Origin: an uncultured Eubacteriales bacterium
GTDB taxonomy: Bacteria > Bacillota > Clostridia > TANB77 > CAG-508
Length of the DNA stretch: 57,870 nt
Reading direction: 5' to 3'
Assembly: GCA_949289635.1 (NCBI GenBank)
Contig: CASEOS010000009.1
Coordinates: 1 to 57,870 of the forward strand
The notes beneath the pieces were generated by a model, which ran no database searches, was not told where the DNA came from, and saw nothing but the letters and a program-made list of their open reading frames with translations. A program made the position numbers and the translations under genes. Positions 16,717-26,431 of the stretch are shown here, one piece after another (the stretch's first letter is position 1; the number at the start of each line of letters is the position of its first letter).

Positions 16717-18729
16717 ATGGAACAAACAAAAAAATTACTATTAGATGTAAATGAAAAGCCAACCATTGCAAAATGGATAATCCTTGCACTACAACATGTT
16801 TTTGCTATGTTTGGAGCAACTATTTTAGTTCCTATCATGGTAAATACAGCTGCTGGTGAAACAGTTCTTACCATTCCAGTAGCATTAGTAACATCAGGAA
16901 TTGGGACATTAATTTACATCTTATGTACAAAAGGAAGATCACCTGTATATTTAGGAAGTTCTTTTGCATTTATTGCACCACTAGCAGCAGCTTATGTAAA
17001 AGGTGGAATTTCAGGTGCTATGGTTGGTGTTATGGCGGTAGGTCTTGTCTATGTGATTTTTGCTATTATTATTCATTTTATAGGCAAAAAATGGATAGAC
17101 AAATTATTACCACCAGTTGTTATTGGACCAATGATTATGATTATTGGATTAAGTTTAGCACCAAGTGCCATTTCTCAAGTAGGATTAGGAACAGGAACAC
17201 AGATTGATTGGAGATGTATCGGTGTTGCCTTAATAACCTTTTTAACAACAGCTATTGTCATGGTTAGGGGAAAGGGATTCTTAAAAATTATTCCATTTTT
17301 AGTTGGAATTGTTGTAGGGTATATTTCAGCAATCTGTTTTGGATTAGTTGATTTTACACCTGTACTAGAAGCCAGCTTCTTTAGTATGCCAAGCTTTATC
17401 ATCCCATTTTTAAATTATGCACCTAATTTTTCAGCATTATTAACAATTGTACCAATTTCTTTGGTAACAATAGCTGAACATATAGGTGACCACACGGCAT
17501 TAAGTACCATTATTGGAAAAAATCTTTTAAAAAATCCAGGACTAGATAAAACTTTATTAGGTGATGGTTTAGCAACATTTGTTGCAGGATTTTTGGGAGG
17601 ACCAGCAAATACCACTTATGGTGAAAATACATCTGTTGTAGGAATGACAAAAGTAGCATCTGTATGGGTCATTGGATTAGCAGCTATTATTGCTATCTGT
17701 TTAGGATTTTTAGGAAAGTTTACTGCATTGGTATCAACCATTCCTAACGCAGTTTTAGGTGGTGTATCTTTACTATTATATGGATTTATTTCTGTAAACG
17801 GATTAAAGGTATTGATTGAAAACAAAATTGATTTTGGAAAATCTAAAAATATTGTTGTTGCGTCTACTATGTTAGTTCTAGGATTAGGAGGAGCAGCTAT
17901 CTCTATTATTCATGGAGATTTATCTGTAACTATTTCAGGAATGAGTTTAGCAGCGATTATTGGTATCTTATTAAATTTATTATTACCAGATGAAAAAGAA
18001 GATGATAATGAAAAGACAAATGAAACAGAAGAAGAAAATAAAAAAGAAATTGATTATAAAAGTGAGGCAAATGCAGTGGAAGAGATAGAAAACTCTGAAG
18101 AAAATCAAGTAACCGTATTAAATAATCCTTTAGTAGAACATAAGTTATCTATTATCAGAAATAAAAATACAGGTACAAAAGAATTTAGAGAAATCATAGG
18201 AGAAATAGCTACATTACTATGTTATCATGCGTTAGAAGATGCAAAATTAAAAGAAATTGAAATTGAAACACCAATTTGTAAAACAAAAGCAAAAGTATTG
18301 GATGAAGATAATTATGCTTTTGTACCAATTTTGAGAGCAGGAACAGGTATGTTAGATGGATTATTAAAAATTGTACCAAATGCCAAAATTGGACATATTG
18401 GATTATATAGGAATGAAGAAACTTTAGAGCCAGTACAATATTATTATAAAATGCCAAAAGATATTGCAAAACGAGAAGCCATTATTTTAGATCCAATGCT
18501 TGCAACAGGAGGCTCAGCCACAGATACGATTCAAATGCTTAAAAAAGATGGTGTTAAGAAAATTAAATTCTTATGTATTATTTCTGCACCAGAAGGAATT
18601 GAAAGATTAAAAAAAGAACATCCAGATGTGAAAATTTACACAGCTTGTATTGATGAAAAATTAAATGATAAAGGCTATATTGTACCAGGATTAGGGGATG
18701 CTGGAGACAGAATATTTGGAACCAAATAA
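16717..18729 (+). CDS. Uracil permease fused to uracil phosphoribosyltransferase (UraA-Upp fusion)
   Basis: This is one open frame of 670 residues. Residues 1-425 are a complete NCS2/NAT-type uracil permease with about 14 membrane segments (start KPTIAKWIILALQHVFAMFG; YLGSSFAFIAPLA; the substrate region SLVTIAEHIGDHTALS). Residues 425-462 form an acidic Glu/Asn-rich linker. Residues 462-670 are a full-length UPRT (HKLSIIRNKNTGTKEFRE, RAGTGM, PRPP loop LDPMLATGGSA about 590-600, and the C-terminal GDAGDRIFGTK). Uracil would be imported and converted to UMP with PRPP at the same site. Separate uraA and upp genes are the rule, so the fusion is unusual. AAAGGAGG precedes the ATG. Confidence 0.93.
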   Translation: MEQTKKLLLDVNEKPTIAKWIILALQHVFAMFGATILVPIMVNTAAGETVLTIPVALVTSGIGTLIYILCTKGRSPVYLGSSFAFIAPLAAAYVKGGISGAMVGVMAVGLVYVIFAIIIHFIGKKWIDKLLPPVVIGPMIMIIGLSLAPSAISQVGLGTGTQIDWRCIGVALITFLTTAIVMVRGKGFLKIIPFLVGIVVGYISAICFGLVDFTPVLEASFFSMPSFIIPFLNYAPNFSALLTIVPISLVTIAEHIGDHTALSTIIGKNLLKNPGLDKTLLGDGLATFVAGFLGGPANTTYGENTSVVGMTKVASVWVIGLAAIIAICLGFLGKFTALVSTIPNAVLGGVSLLLYGFISVNGLKVLIENKIDFGKSKNIVVASTMLVLGLGGAAISIIHGDLSVTISGMSLAAIIGILLNLLLPDEKEDDNEKTNETEEENKKEIDYKSEANAVEEIENSEENQVTVLNNPLVEHKLSIIRNKNTGTKEFREIIGEIATLLCYHALEDAKLKEIEIETPICKTKAKVLDEDNYAFVPILRAGTGMLDGLLKIVPNAKIGHIGLYRNEETLEPVQYYYKMPKDIAKREAIILDPMLATGGSATDTIQMLKKDGVKKIKFLCIISAPEGIERLKKEHPDVKIYTACIDEKLNDKGYIVPGLGDAGDRIFGTK

Positions 18730-18746
18730 AATAAACATCGTCAAAT

Positions 18747-18976
18747 CCGATTCATGTATACAAGTGGAACGGTATTCATAAATTATTTATTACTCGGTTC
18801 AATATGATATTTAAGAATTTATAATATAATTTTTTGAGCCTCTTTCACTCAGACCCTCACTACGTGAGTACCGTGAACATCCCTCAAAAAATTAAATAAC
18901 AAATTCTAAAATATCTCCAATCACATTCGTAATGAAATAATTTATGAATACCGTTCCACTTGTATACATGAATCGG
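18747..18976. repeat. Long foldback (inverted-repeat) element
   Basis: Perfect 42-bp inverted arms (18747-18788 and 18935-18976) enclose about 146 bases. The interior continues to pair imperfectly (ATAATTTTTTGAG against CTCAAAAAATTAAAT). The tip at 18855-18867 carries a small hairpin (CTCAC TAC GTGAG). It codes for nothing visible and is unrelated to the GGGGACG repeats. It could be a MITE-like element or a long structured RNA. Confidence 0.75.
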
Positions 18977-19003
18977 AATAGTACAAGATACCTAATAAAA
19001 ATG

Positions 19004-19045
19004 AAAGAGACAAAAAGAACATAGTTCTAATTGCCTCTTTTTTAA
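19004..19045 (+). terminator. Terminator after the permease-UPRT transcript
   Basis: AAAGAG (19004-19009) pairs with CTCTTT (19035-19040), with an inner AGAAC/GTTCT hairpin and a T-run. Confidence 0.6.
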
Positions 19046-19046
19046 A

Positions 19047-19145
19047 CTATCTGTTATTATTATTTTGTCTTTCATTGTTGTTATTTTGATTATTAGAATT
19101 ATTTTTATTATTGTTATTTTTGTTTTCTTTATTTTTCTTACTCAT
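19047..19145 (-). CDS. Asn-rich 32-residue peptide
   Basis: A short frame (MSKKNKENKNNNN..., more than half Asn) has a strong GAGGAGGTG site 7 bases before ATG. That ribosome binding site makes it a likely real gene despite its size. Small Asn/Lys-rich peptides are common in spore formers, but I cannot assign a family. Upstream lies the murD promoter region. Confidence 0.5.
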   Translation of the reverse strand: MSKKNKENKNNNNKNNSNNQNNNNERQNNNNR

Positions 19146-19350
19146 ATATAAAGCACCTCCTCAAAGTATATTACTATTTTGCACGAATTTTAAAAAAAAT
19201 ATTCACCCATCATTTGTTTTTTTTATATAATTGATATATAATAACGAATATATAAAAGATTTATCTTGTTGAATAAAAAAATTCACATGACAGAAATCAT
19301 TTTTCTATACAATCAAAAGAGTAATATCATTAAAATTGGAGGCTTAACAA

Positions 19351-20760
19351 ATGGGTTATAACAATGAAAAATTAAATGAATTCAATGATTACATAAGATA
19401 CAGAAAAGTGGCCATAATAGGATTAGGAGTTAGCAATTTACCACTTTTAGATTATTTATATGATAAAAAAGCAAATGTAACAATATTTGATGAAAGAGAA
19501 TATAATCAAATTCCTAGAGATATTGTTGAAAAAATTACCAATTATGGATTTATGATACATTTTGGAAAAGATTGTTTACAACAGCTAAAAAATTCCAATG
19601 TCATTTTTCGTTCTCCTAGTTGTTTACCAACAAAACCAGAATTACTAGAAGAAGCAAATAGAGGAGCATTGGTAACAACAGAAGTAGAATTATTAATGCA
19701 AATGTGTCCAGCAAAAGTAATTGGTGTAACTGGAAGTGATGGTAAAACAACAACAACCAGTTTAATCAATCATATTTTGGAAAAAGCAGGATATAGAACA
19801 TTTTTAGGTGGAAATATTGGAACACCATTATTCACAAAACTATCAGAAATGACACCTGAGGATATTGTTGTGTTAGAATTAAGTAGTTTTCAATTAATGG
19901 GAATGGAAATCAGTCCACAAATTGCTATTATTACTAATATAACACCAAATCATTTAAATATTCATAAAGATTATCAAGAATATATAGATGCTAAGAAAAA
20001 TATTTTCAAATATCAAGATGAAAATGGAATTTTAGTTTTAAATTATGATAATGAAATTACAAGAGAATGTGCAAAAGAGGCAAATGGAAAAGTGATTTTC
20101 TTTAGCAGTCAAACCAAATTAGACAATGGATATATTGTTGATGAGGATGTGATAAAAGAATGTGATGATAAAGTTAGAAAACATATCTTAAATACAGATG
20201 ATGTCATTTTAAGAGGAAATCATAATTATCAAAATATAGCCACAGCTATTGCCGCAACAGCAAGTTTAGTAGATATAGAAACTGCTGTAAAAGCAATTAA
20301 AGGGTTTAAACCAGTAGAACATAGAATTGAGTTTGTAGAAGAAATTGATGGGGTAAAATGGTATAATGATTCTGCAAGTTCTTCACCTTCTAGAACTTTA
20401 TCTGGACTAAATGCTTTTAAAGAAAAGATTGTTTTGATTGCAGGTGGATATGATAAAAATTTAGATTATACATCTCTTGCAAAACCAATTATTGACAAAG
20501 TAAAAGCTTTAATTTTAATTGGTCAAACAGCTGGAAAAATTTATGATGCTGTAAAAGAAGAATTGGAAAAAGAAAATAAAAATTTAAATATTTATATGTG
20601 TGAAACCTTAGAAGAAACCATTCCAATTGCAAAAAAGAATGCTAAAAGTGGTGATGTTGTTTTATTTTCTCCTGCTAGTGCAAGTTTTGATATGTTTAAA
20701 AACTTTGCAGATAGGGGAAATCAATTCAAAAATTTGGTAAGAAATTTTAAAGAAGAATAA
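19351..20760 (+). CDS. murD: UDP-N-acetylmuramoyl-L-alanine:D-glutamate ligase
   Basis: The 469-residue cytoplasmic Mur ligase adds D-Glu to UDP-MurNAc-L-Ala in peptidoglycan synthesis. It has an N-terminal Rossmann domain (VAIIGLGVSNLPLLDYL), the ATP-binding GVTGSDGKTTTT (about 127-138), the conserved LELSSFQL (about 175-182), NITPNHLNIHKDYQEYI with the metal-binding His, and YNDSASSSPSRTLSGL in the C-terminal domain. Length is normal. The ribosome binding site is TTGGAGG. It stands alone rather than in a dcw cluster. Confidence 0.93.
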   Translation: MGYNNEKLNEFNDYIRYRKVAIIGLGVSNLPLLDYLYDKKANVTIFDEREYNQIPRDIVEKITNYGFMIHFGKDCLQQLKNSNVIFRSPSCLPTKPELLEEANRGALVTTEVELLMQMCPAKVIGVTGSDGKTTTTSLINHILEKAGYRTFLGGNIGTPLFTKLSEMTPEDIVVLELSSFQLMGMEISPQIAIITNITPNHLNIHKDYQEYIDAKKNIFKYQDENGILVLNYDNEITRECAKEANGKVIFFSSQTKLDNGYIVDEDVIKECDDKVRKHILNTDDVILRGNHNYQNIATAIAATASLVDIETAVKAIKGFKPVEHRIEFVEEIDGVKWYNDSASSSPSRTLSGLNAFKEKIVLIAGGYDKNLDYTSLAKPIIDKVKALILIGQTAGKIYDAVKEELEKENKNLNIYMCETLEETIPIAKKNAKSGDVVLFSPASASFDMFKNFADRGNQFKNLVRNFKEE

Positions 20761-20791
20761 ATCTATCCTTTTATATAATTTATAAAAAAAT

Positions 20792-20815
20792 AGGGATCCC
20801 AATTAAGGGCTCCCT
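20792..20815 (-). terminator. Terminator for the small minus-strand gene after murD
   Basis: AGGGATCCC (20792-20800) can pair with GGGCTCCCT (20807-20815) over the outer AGGG/CCCT and inner CCC/GGG. On the minus strand it is followed by ATTTTTTT, so it mainly serves the gene at 20838-21041. Confidence 0.6.
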
Positions 20816-20837
20816 TTCATATACTGGGCTGCTGAGA

Positions 20838-21041
20838 CTAGTTTTCACGGTTCATCATTAAAAAAAGTTTTGTTTCGTTTATAATTTTTATGTCTTTGTC
20901 TGTGAAGCGCACACGCACTTCACTTTTTTCATTTTGCTCTACAAACTTCTGGATTTCTTCAGCAATTTGCTGTTTGAGTTTGTCAGGAGCATCTTTCTCG
21001 ACAAGAAATTCCCATTGCATAAATAATGAGTCTAAGTACAT
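20838..21041 (-). CDS. Hypothetical 67-residue protein
   Basis: The product (MYLDSLFMQWEFLVEKDAPD...) is acidic-basic, probably alpha/beta, with no membrane segment. I do not recognise it. I chose ATG 21041 because AAAGGAGGAGTTAG precedes it; a longer frame upstream lacks a ribosome binding site. The 18 bases around its start are repeated, inverted, at the start of the divergent gene at 21179. Confidence 0.6.
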   Translation of the reverse strand: MYLDSLFMQWEFLVEKDAPDKLKQQIAEEIQKFVEQNEKSEVRVRFTDKDIKIINETKLFLMMNREN

Positions 21042-21178
21042 TCTAACTCCTCCTTTTGTAAGCAGCCCTTTTTCGTATATATATTTATTATACCACAAAA
21101 TCACAAAAAAGTTAAATATTATGCACCTTTTAGAAGTTATCAACATATGTTGTATAAAATAAATAAGGAGGAGTTAGA

Positions 21179-21778
21179 ATGTATGATAATCAATATGAAG
21201 AGTACATAAGAAGTGTTTTAGGATATCCAAGTATAACCAATAGGAATCAAAATCAAATGTATCAAAATGAATATCCAAACCCATCGCAAATACGCATGAG
21301 AAACGATTTAGAAGAATGTTATCCTGAGATATATAAAATTATATATCCAATGGTTCAAAAAGCCTGTGATGGGAATATGAGAGCAAATAGTAAGGAAGAG
21401 ATTGAACAAATGACTGATGAAATTTATTCCGCAATAGAAGATAGCAATCAAATTAATGTTAATATTCATTTAGGAAATACCCTCTCTACATCTAATACAA
21501 ACAGAAGTCAAAATAACAACGAATTGTCTAAAGAAAAAATTCCAAAGAAAAATTCTGAAAAACAAGAAGTGGAAAATAGGAATGTAGATGCGGAAAATAA
21601 AAGGAGTCCTAGAAATAATAATTTGAGAGATTTGATAAAAATATTGTTAATTAGAGAATTATTAGGAAGACCTCACAATCATTTTCCACCAAGCCCACCA
21701 CATCATCCACGTCCACCGATGAGACCACCAATCATGCCTAGAAACTATCAACCTTTCTATGATATATATGAATATTAA
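21179..21778 (+). CDS. Hypothetical protein with a Pro/His-rich tail
   Basis: The 199-residue soluble protein has a Tyr/Asn-rich N-terminus, a helical middle (PEIYKIIYPMVQKACDGNM), a polar Asn/Lys-rich linker, and a C-terminal segment rich in Pro, His and Arg (HFPPSPPHHPRPPMRPPIMP) ending in Tyr residues. The middle resembles small proteins annotated near sporulation genes in Clostridia, but I cannot name a family. A coat or spore-associated role is a guess. It has an AAGGAGGAG ribosome binding site. Confidence 0.65.
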   Translation: MYDNQYEEYIRSVLGYPSITNRNQNQMYQNEYPNPSQIRMRNDLEECYPEIYKIIYPMVQKACDGNMRANSKEEIEQMTDEIYSAIEDSNQINVNIHLGNTLSTSNTNRSQNNNELSKEKIPKKNSEKQEVENRNVDAENKRSPRNNNLRDLIKILLIRELLGRPHNHFPPSPPHHPRPPMRPPIMPRNYQPFYDIYEY

Positions 21779-21873
21779 AAATAAATCTTGTATATAAAAA
21801 TTTTAGATAGCTAGAAAAAGTTGACATTTTCCATATATTAGAAACTGAAATTATATAATAGAAAAATTTTTTG

Positions 21874-21906
21874 ACCCAGGTATATATTATATATCTGGGT
21901 ATTGTT
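21874..21906 (+). terminator. Terminator-like hairpin between the Pro/His-rich gene and ytvI
   Basis: ACCCAG...CTGGGT arms (21874-21900) with TATATA pairs, followed by ATTGTT. Confidence 0.5.
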
Positions 21907-22021
21907 AAGTATATTAGTTTTGAAAATACATATAATATTAGTAATAAAATAGTTACAATTAAATGATTATGATTTTAATATAAATTTAGCATATTTTCTT
22001 GAAACATAAGGGAGTGGAGAG

Positions 22022-23119
22022 ATGATTGTAAATATACCATATTGGACAAGAGTATTCAAAAATATCATATATGTTGTATTATTGATAATTGGTTTGTATT
22101 TGGCATTAAAATTATCTATTTTTTATATGCCTTTTTTAGTAGCATTCATTATTTCACTTATCGTTGAACCTCTTATAAAATTGATTATGAGAAAAACAAA
22201 TCTAACAAGAAGGACTAGCTCCATTATCATTTTCATTCTCGTATCTGCTATAATTTTAGGAATATTAGCTTGGATTATCGTTACATTATTTTCAGAGTCA
22301 TCTAGTTTATTGCAAGGATTGAATGACTATGTAGATAAAGCATCTGTTCAAATACAAGGATTTATTGAACAATTTCATTTTGATAAAATAAAATTGTCAG
22401 ATGAAATATTAACTATTGTTCAAGAATCCAGTGGAGACGTTTTACAAACCATTTCTAATTGGCTGAGAAATGCATTAAATGGACTAATGAATATTGTTAC
22501 AAAAATACCTGAAATAGCCATATGTGTTGGAATTACAATATTAGCATTATATTTTATTTGTGTTGATAAAATCTATATATTAGATCAAATAGAATATCAC
22601 TTACCGAAAACTTGGGTAAAAAAATTAAGTAGACATTTAAAAGATCTAATTCAAACGTTAGGAGGCTATTTAAAAGCAGAAGCAACATTAATTCTAGTAT
22701 CATTTGTAATTTCTTTGATAGGATTATATGTATTATCTTTTTTAAAATTTAATATTCCATACCCTTTATTAATGGCATTATTTATTGGATTTGTTGATGC
22801 ACTTCCTATTCTGGGTTCTGGAACCGTTATGATTCCATGGGCGATTATTTCTGGACTAAATGGTGATTTATCTTTAGGAATTGCTATTGTTACTTTGTTT
22901 ATTATTATGTCCATTGTCAGACAATTCTTAGAGCCAAAGTTAGTCAGTAAAAATATAGGTGTTCATCCAATTTTTACTTTAATTGCTATGTATACTGGAT
23001 TTAAAATAACAGGGGTTATAGGGTTATTATTAGGACCAATTGCTTTAATTATCATTAAAAATATATTTGCGAATTTAATTGACCAAGGTGTGTTTAAAAC
23101 CATTTTTGATAAAAAGTGA
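22022..23119 (+). CDS. ytvI: Sporulation integral membrane protein YtvI (AI-2E transporter fold)
   Basis: The 365-residue membrane protein has about eight helices. It has the AI-2E/PerM layout: two N-terminal helices (about 12-50), one at 63-88, a soluble segment (about 95-150), and a C-terminal bundle with GFVDALPILGSGTVMIPW (about 258-275) and the family motif VRQFLEPKLVSKNIGVHP (about 299-316). YtvI is made in sporulation; its exact task is unknown. A GGAGTGGAG site lies just upstream. A long GGGGACG inverted repeat follows the stop codon at once. Confidence 0.85.
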   Translation: MIVNIPYWTRVFKNIIYVVLLIIGLYLALKLSIFYMPFLVAFIISLIVEPLIKLIMRKTNLTRRTSSIIIFILVSAIILGILAWIIVTLFSESSSLLQGLNDYVDKASVQIQGFIEQFHFDKIKLSDEILTIVQESSGDVLQTISNWLRNALNGLMNIVTKIPEIAICVGITILALYFICVDKIYILDQIEYHLPKTWVKKLSRHLKDLIQTLGGYLKAEATLILVSFVISLIGLYVLSFLKFNIPYPLLMALFIGFVDALPILGSGTVMIPWAIISGLNGDLSLGIAIVTLFIIMSIVRQFLEPKLVSKNIGVHPIFTLIAMYTGFKITGVIGLLLGPIALIIIKNIFANLIDQGVFKTIFDKK

Positions 23120-23131
23120 AAAGGGAAATTG

Positions 23132-23266
23132 GGGACGGATAAATCGGGAAATTGGGGACGGACTCATTTTTCCCTTTTTTATATAATTTAAAAGAAGCAA
23201 CCAAAACCTCTTAATTAAAAAAAGGGAAAAATGAGTCCGTCCCCAATTTCCCGATTTATCCGTCCC
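23132..23266. repeat. REPIN-like inverted pair of GGGGACGG repeats
   Basis: Perfect 49-bp arms (23132-23180 and 23218-23266) contain two tandem GGGGACGGA units each, with GGGAAA/TTTCCC pairing inside each arm. The loop is 37 bases. It could also terminate ytvI (CCC followed by a T-run at 23172-23180). Confidence 0.8.
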
Positions 23267-23367
23267 AAAATTCATCGTTTGTCAAAATTCTACCCAATTA
23301 TATATTGAAATAATTTTATATTAATGATAAAATAGTATAAAAAATAGGGGAGTCAAAAATTGTACGT

Positions 23368-25713
23368 ATGAAAAATAAAGATGAGGAATACAGTGATTTC
23401 GAGAGATTTAAAAGAAAAGCGCAAACAGAAGACAATTATTTTTTAACCATATTTTATGAAAATAATTTGACAACCATTAACCTTTCAGAGTACAGGAAAA
23501 CCTTTTTTACTTTTGGAAGGGATGAGGATAATGATATTGTCATTCATTCAGAAGAAATTGATTTTGAACAAGGATATTTTGAGATAACAGAATATGGAGT
23601 TTTAGCTGTTAATACTAGTAAAGAATATTCTATGATTAGTAATAATAATAAATCATTTAATGATATTTATTTATCAGAAGGTGGATTTATAAAAATCATG
23701 AATCCATCTTCTTCAGATATCTCTCATAGCATCTTATTTATTATGTCTATTGGTCAAAATTTGGATGAATGGAAAAGCTACCCTTTGCAATTAGGGAATA
23801 ATACATTAGGAAGTGGGGGAGGTTGTGATGTTATTTTACCTCCAAATGGAGTTGCTAAAAAACATGCTATAATCTCTAAAATAGGAAACAAAATATCAAT
23901 AAAAGATGACAATAGTTTAAATGGTACATTTGTTAATGGAAATAAACTTCTTGCATCTCAAGATATTTCCTTAAATAACTTAGATGTAATTGTTATTGGG
24001 AATTCTAAACTGATTTTATATAATAACAAGTTATTTTATCAAATATATAAAAGAGGAGTACAATTAGATGCTATTGATATTGTAAAACGTGTTCGTATTA
24101 AATTTAAAACAAAAGAAATTTCTTCCCATGTTAGTATGCATATAAAACCTTCTGAATTTGTAGCTTTTGTAGGAGGATCAGGTGCTGGAAAATCTACCTT
24201 TATGAAATGTATCAGTGGTGTAGATACACCTTCTTCTGGAGTAGTTCTTTTAAATGGAGAAAATCTATATGAAAATTATGAAAGTTTAAAATATAACATC
24301 GGATATGTACCACAAGAAGATATTGTATATTCTAATTTAACACTTCATGACATGTTAAAATATACAGCAAAGTTAAGAATGCCAGAAAATTCAACCAAAA
24401 AAGAAAGAATGCAAAGAATTAAAGAAGTTTTAGAAATTGTTCAATTAACAGAATTTGAAAATTCTTATATTCGACAATTAAGTGGGGGACAAAGAAAAAG
24501 AGCCAGTATTGCGACAGAATTAATTGCTGATCCAAGTTTATTCTTTTTAGATGAACCAACAAGTGGATTAGATCCTGATACAGAAAGAAGTGTTATGAAG
24601 ACATTACAAAAAATGTCTAAAATGGGAAAAACAATTATACTTGTTACACATAATACATTAAATTTACACCTATGTGATAAAGTTGCATTTTTTGGAAAAG
24701 GTGGACATTTATGTTTTTATGGAAAACCACAGGAAGCATTAGATTTTTTTTGTGTAGATGATTTTGTAGATATTTATACATTGCTAAATGAGAATATGGA
24801 AGAATGGTATGAAAAATTTACAGCCATGTATGGAAGAGAAACAGTTAACCATGTAGAAATTAAAAAAAGAAATAAAGTCCCACATAAGAAAAAATCTTTC
24901 TTTAAACAACTAATAACTTTAATTAGAAGATATATAAAATTAATAGCAAATGATGTTCAGCAACTTATTTTATTATTTGCACAAGCACCAATTGTTGCTG
25001 TACTATTGACATTTGTTTCTACTGAGGATTTGTATACAAGCTATGATGATACAAAGGCAATTTTATTTTCTTTGGGCTGTGCATCTATCTGGTTAGGATT
25101 AATGAATTCAGTTCAAGAAATTTGTAAGGAAAAAGTTATTTTACAAAAGGAATATATGTCAGATTTAAAGTTATCGACATATTTACTATCAAAATTTATT
25201 GTTCAAGGAATATTAGCTTTTATACAAGCAATATTAATGGTATTTATATTCCAAGAAATTGTTGGTAGCTCTTCTCATAGTATTTTGATAGATTCTTATT
25301 GGGATGTTCAAATTATATGTTTCTTATCAATACTATCTTCAGCAGCATTAGGATTATGTATTTCTGCAATTGTAAAGAATTCTAATATAGCTATGTCTAT
25401 CATTCCTCTAATCCTGGTTCCACAATTATTATTTTCTGGAATGCTATTTAAATTAGAAGGAATAGGAGATTTTATTTCTAACTTTATTTTATGTAGGTGG
25501 TCAGTGGAAGGCTTAGGAACAAGTGCAAACTTAAATGATTTAACACATATTGTGCAAACAATTAATCCATTAGCAGAAGTAGAACCAGAGGACTATTTTA
25601 CATTTACATCAGAACATATGATACATGTAATTTTTGTCATTTTACTAATGACATTGGTTTTAATGCTTGCTAGTTATATAGCCTTAAGAAAAAATGTTAA
25701 TAAAAATATGTAA
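23368..25713 (+). CDS. FHA-domain ABC-type exporter (ABCG-like half transporter)
   Basis: The 781-residue protein has two FHA-like domains: about 30-110 (FTFGRDEDNDIVI) and about 140-220 (GSGGGCDVILP, KKHAIIS, NGTFVNGNKL). They are followed by an ABCG-type ATPase (GGSGAGKS about 269-276, LSGGQRKRASIATELI about 371-386, LFFLDEPTSGLDP) and an ABC2 membrane domain with about six helices (540-775). The layout matches mycobacterial Rv1747, whose FHA domains bind phosphothreonine and place export under Ser/Thr kinase control. The substrate is unknown. The ribosome binding site (AGGGGAG) is rather far from ATG 23368, so the start is less certain. Confidence 0.88.
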   Translation: MKNKDEEYSDFERFKRKAQTEDNYFLTIFYENNLTTINLSEYRKTFFTFGRDEDNDIVIHSEEIDFEQGYFEITEYGVLAVNTSKEYSMISNNNKSFNDIYLSEGGFIKIMNPSSSDISHSILFIMSIGQNLDEWKSYPLQLGNNTLGSGGGCDVILPPNGVAKKHAIISKIGNKISIKDDNSLNGTFVNGNKLLASQDISLNNLDVIVIGNSKLILYNNKLFYQIYKRGVQLDAIDIVKRVRIKFKTKEISSHVSMHIKPSEFVAFVGGSGAGKSTFMKCISGVDTPSSGVVLLNGENLYENYESLKYNIGYVPQEDIVYSNLTLHDMLKYTAKLRMPENSTKKERMQRIKEVLEIVQLTEFENSYIRQLSGGQRKRASIATELIADPSLFFLDEPTSGLDPDTERSVMKTLQKMSKMGKTIILVTHNTLNLHLCDKVAFFGKGGHLCFYGKPQEALDFFCVDDFVDIYTLLNENMEEWYEKFTAMYGRETVNHVEIKKRNKVPHKKKSFFKQLITLIRRYIKLIANDVQQLILLFAQAPIVAVLLTFVSTEDLYTSYDDTKAILFSLGCASIWLGLMNSVQEICKEKVILQKEYMSDLKLSTYLLSKFIVQGILAFIQAILMVFIFQEIVGSSSHSILIDSYWDVQIICFLSILSSAALGLCISAIVKNSNIAMSIIPLILVPQLLFSGMLFKLEGIGDFISNFILCRWSVEGLGTSANLNDLTHIVQTINPLAEVEPEDYFTFTSEHMIHVIFVILLMTLVLMLASYIALRKNVNKNM

Positions 25714-25742
25714 AAAAAGAACCTTAAAGGCTCTTTTTTTAT
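25712..25742. terminator. Bidirectional terminator
   Basis: AAAAAAAGA-CC pairs with GG-TCTTTTTTT around TTAAA. It lies between converging genes and overlaps the stop of the minus-strand gene. Confidence 0.7.
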
Positions 25743-26431
25743 TTTACATCTTTAAATTGTTTGTATCGAATAATTGAAACAACCATACTTATACTTAACA
25801 AAATAATAAATCCGATTAATATACTACTTGTACCAGTATAAGGAAGAGAAGTGGTTACTGGATTCATATTTTGAGACGGATATGTAGATGGTTTATTTTG
25901 ATTATCAAAATCATTATTTTGTTGTTCTTCATTTGTATTTGGAACATTATCTAGATTAGTATCATTATTGTGATTGTTATTATTATTATCGTTATTATTA
26001 TTTGGTATATCTGTATTTGGTACTCCTAATTGTTCATCTGTCCATTCTTTTATAATAGAAATTTCTTCTTGCATTTCTTCTAAATTATCATTAGTTAAAC
26101 GATCAACTTGAGAATTTAATTCTACTTTTAATACAGTTAATATTAAAGGATTTAAATCTGTTACATTATCTAATAAGTCAACATCTTCTCTTAATTTTTC
26201 TTTTAATGTGTCATCAACAGTAGTAGTAGAATATAAATCGTTATAAGTTATATCTACAATCTCTTTAAATTCATTTAAATTACCCAAATCACCTTTATAT
26301 TCATTTAGCAAATCAATTAATTCTTGTCTTTCACTTGCTGTTACACCTAATACAGAATGAAATAGGGAAGTAGATATAAAGGTTAAAGTAAATATGCATA
26401 TGAAAATAATTGCTTTTTTTGTTATATTCAT
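25739..26431 (-). CDS. Secreted surface protein with an LPYTG wall-sorting signal
   Basis: The 230-residue protein has an N-terminal signal peptide (about 1-30) and an acidic helical domain (about 32-140). An Asn/Asp-rich linker (about 143-185) is followed by LPYTG, a hydrophobic helix (SILIGFIILLSISMVV) and a positive tail, the standard LPxTG signal for sortase anchoring. The helical part resembles processed acidic surface proteins, though I am not certain. No sortase is in the window. The ribosome binding site is AAAGGAT. Confidence 0.75.
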   Translation of the reverse strand: MNITKKAIIFICIFTLTFISTSLFHSVLGVTASERQELIDLLNEYKGDLGNLNEFKEIVDITYNDLYSTTTVDDTLKEKLREDVDLLDNVTDLNPLILTVLKVELNSQVDRLTNDNLEEMQEEISIIKEWTDEQLGVPNTDIPNNNNDNNNNNHNNDTNLDNVPNTNEEQQNNDFDNQNKPSTYPSQNMNPVTTSLPYTGTSSILIGFIILLSISMVVSIIRYKQFKDVK

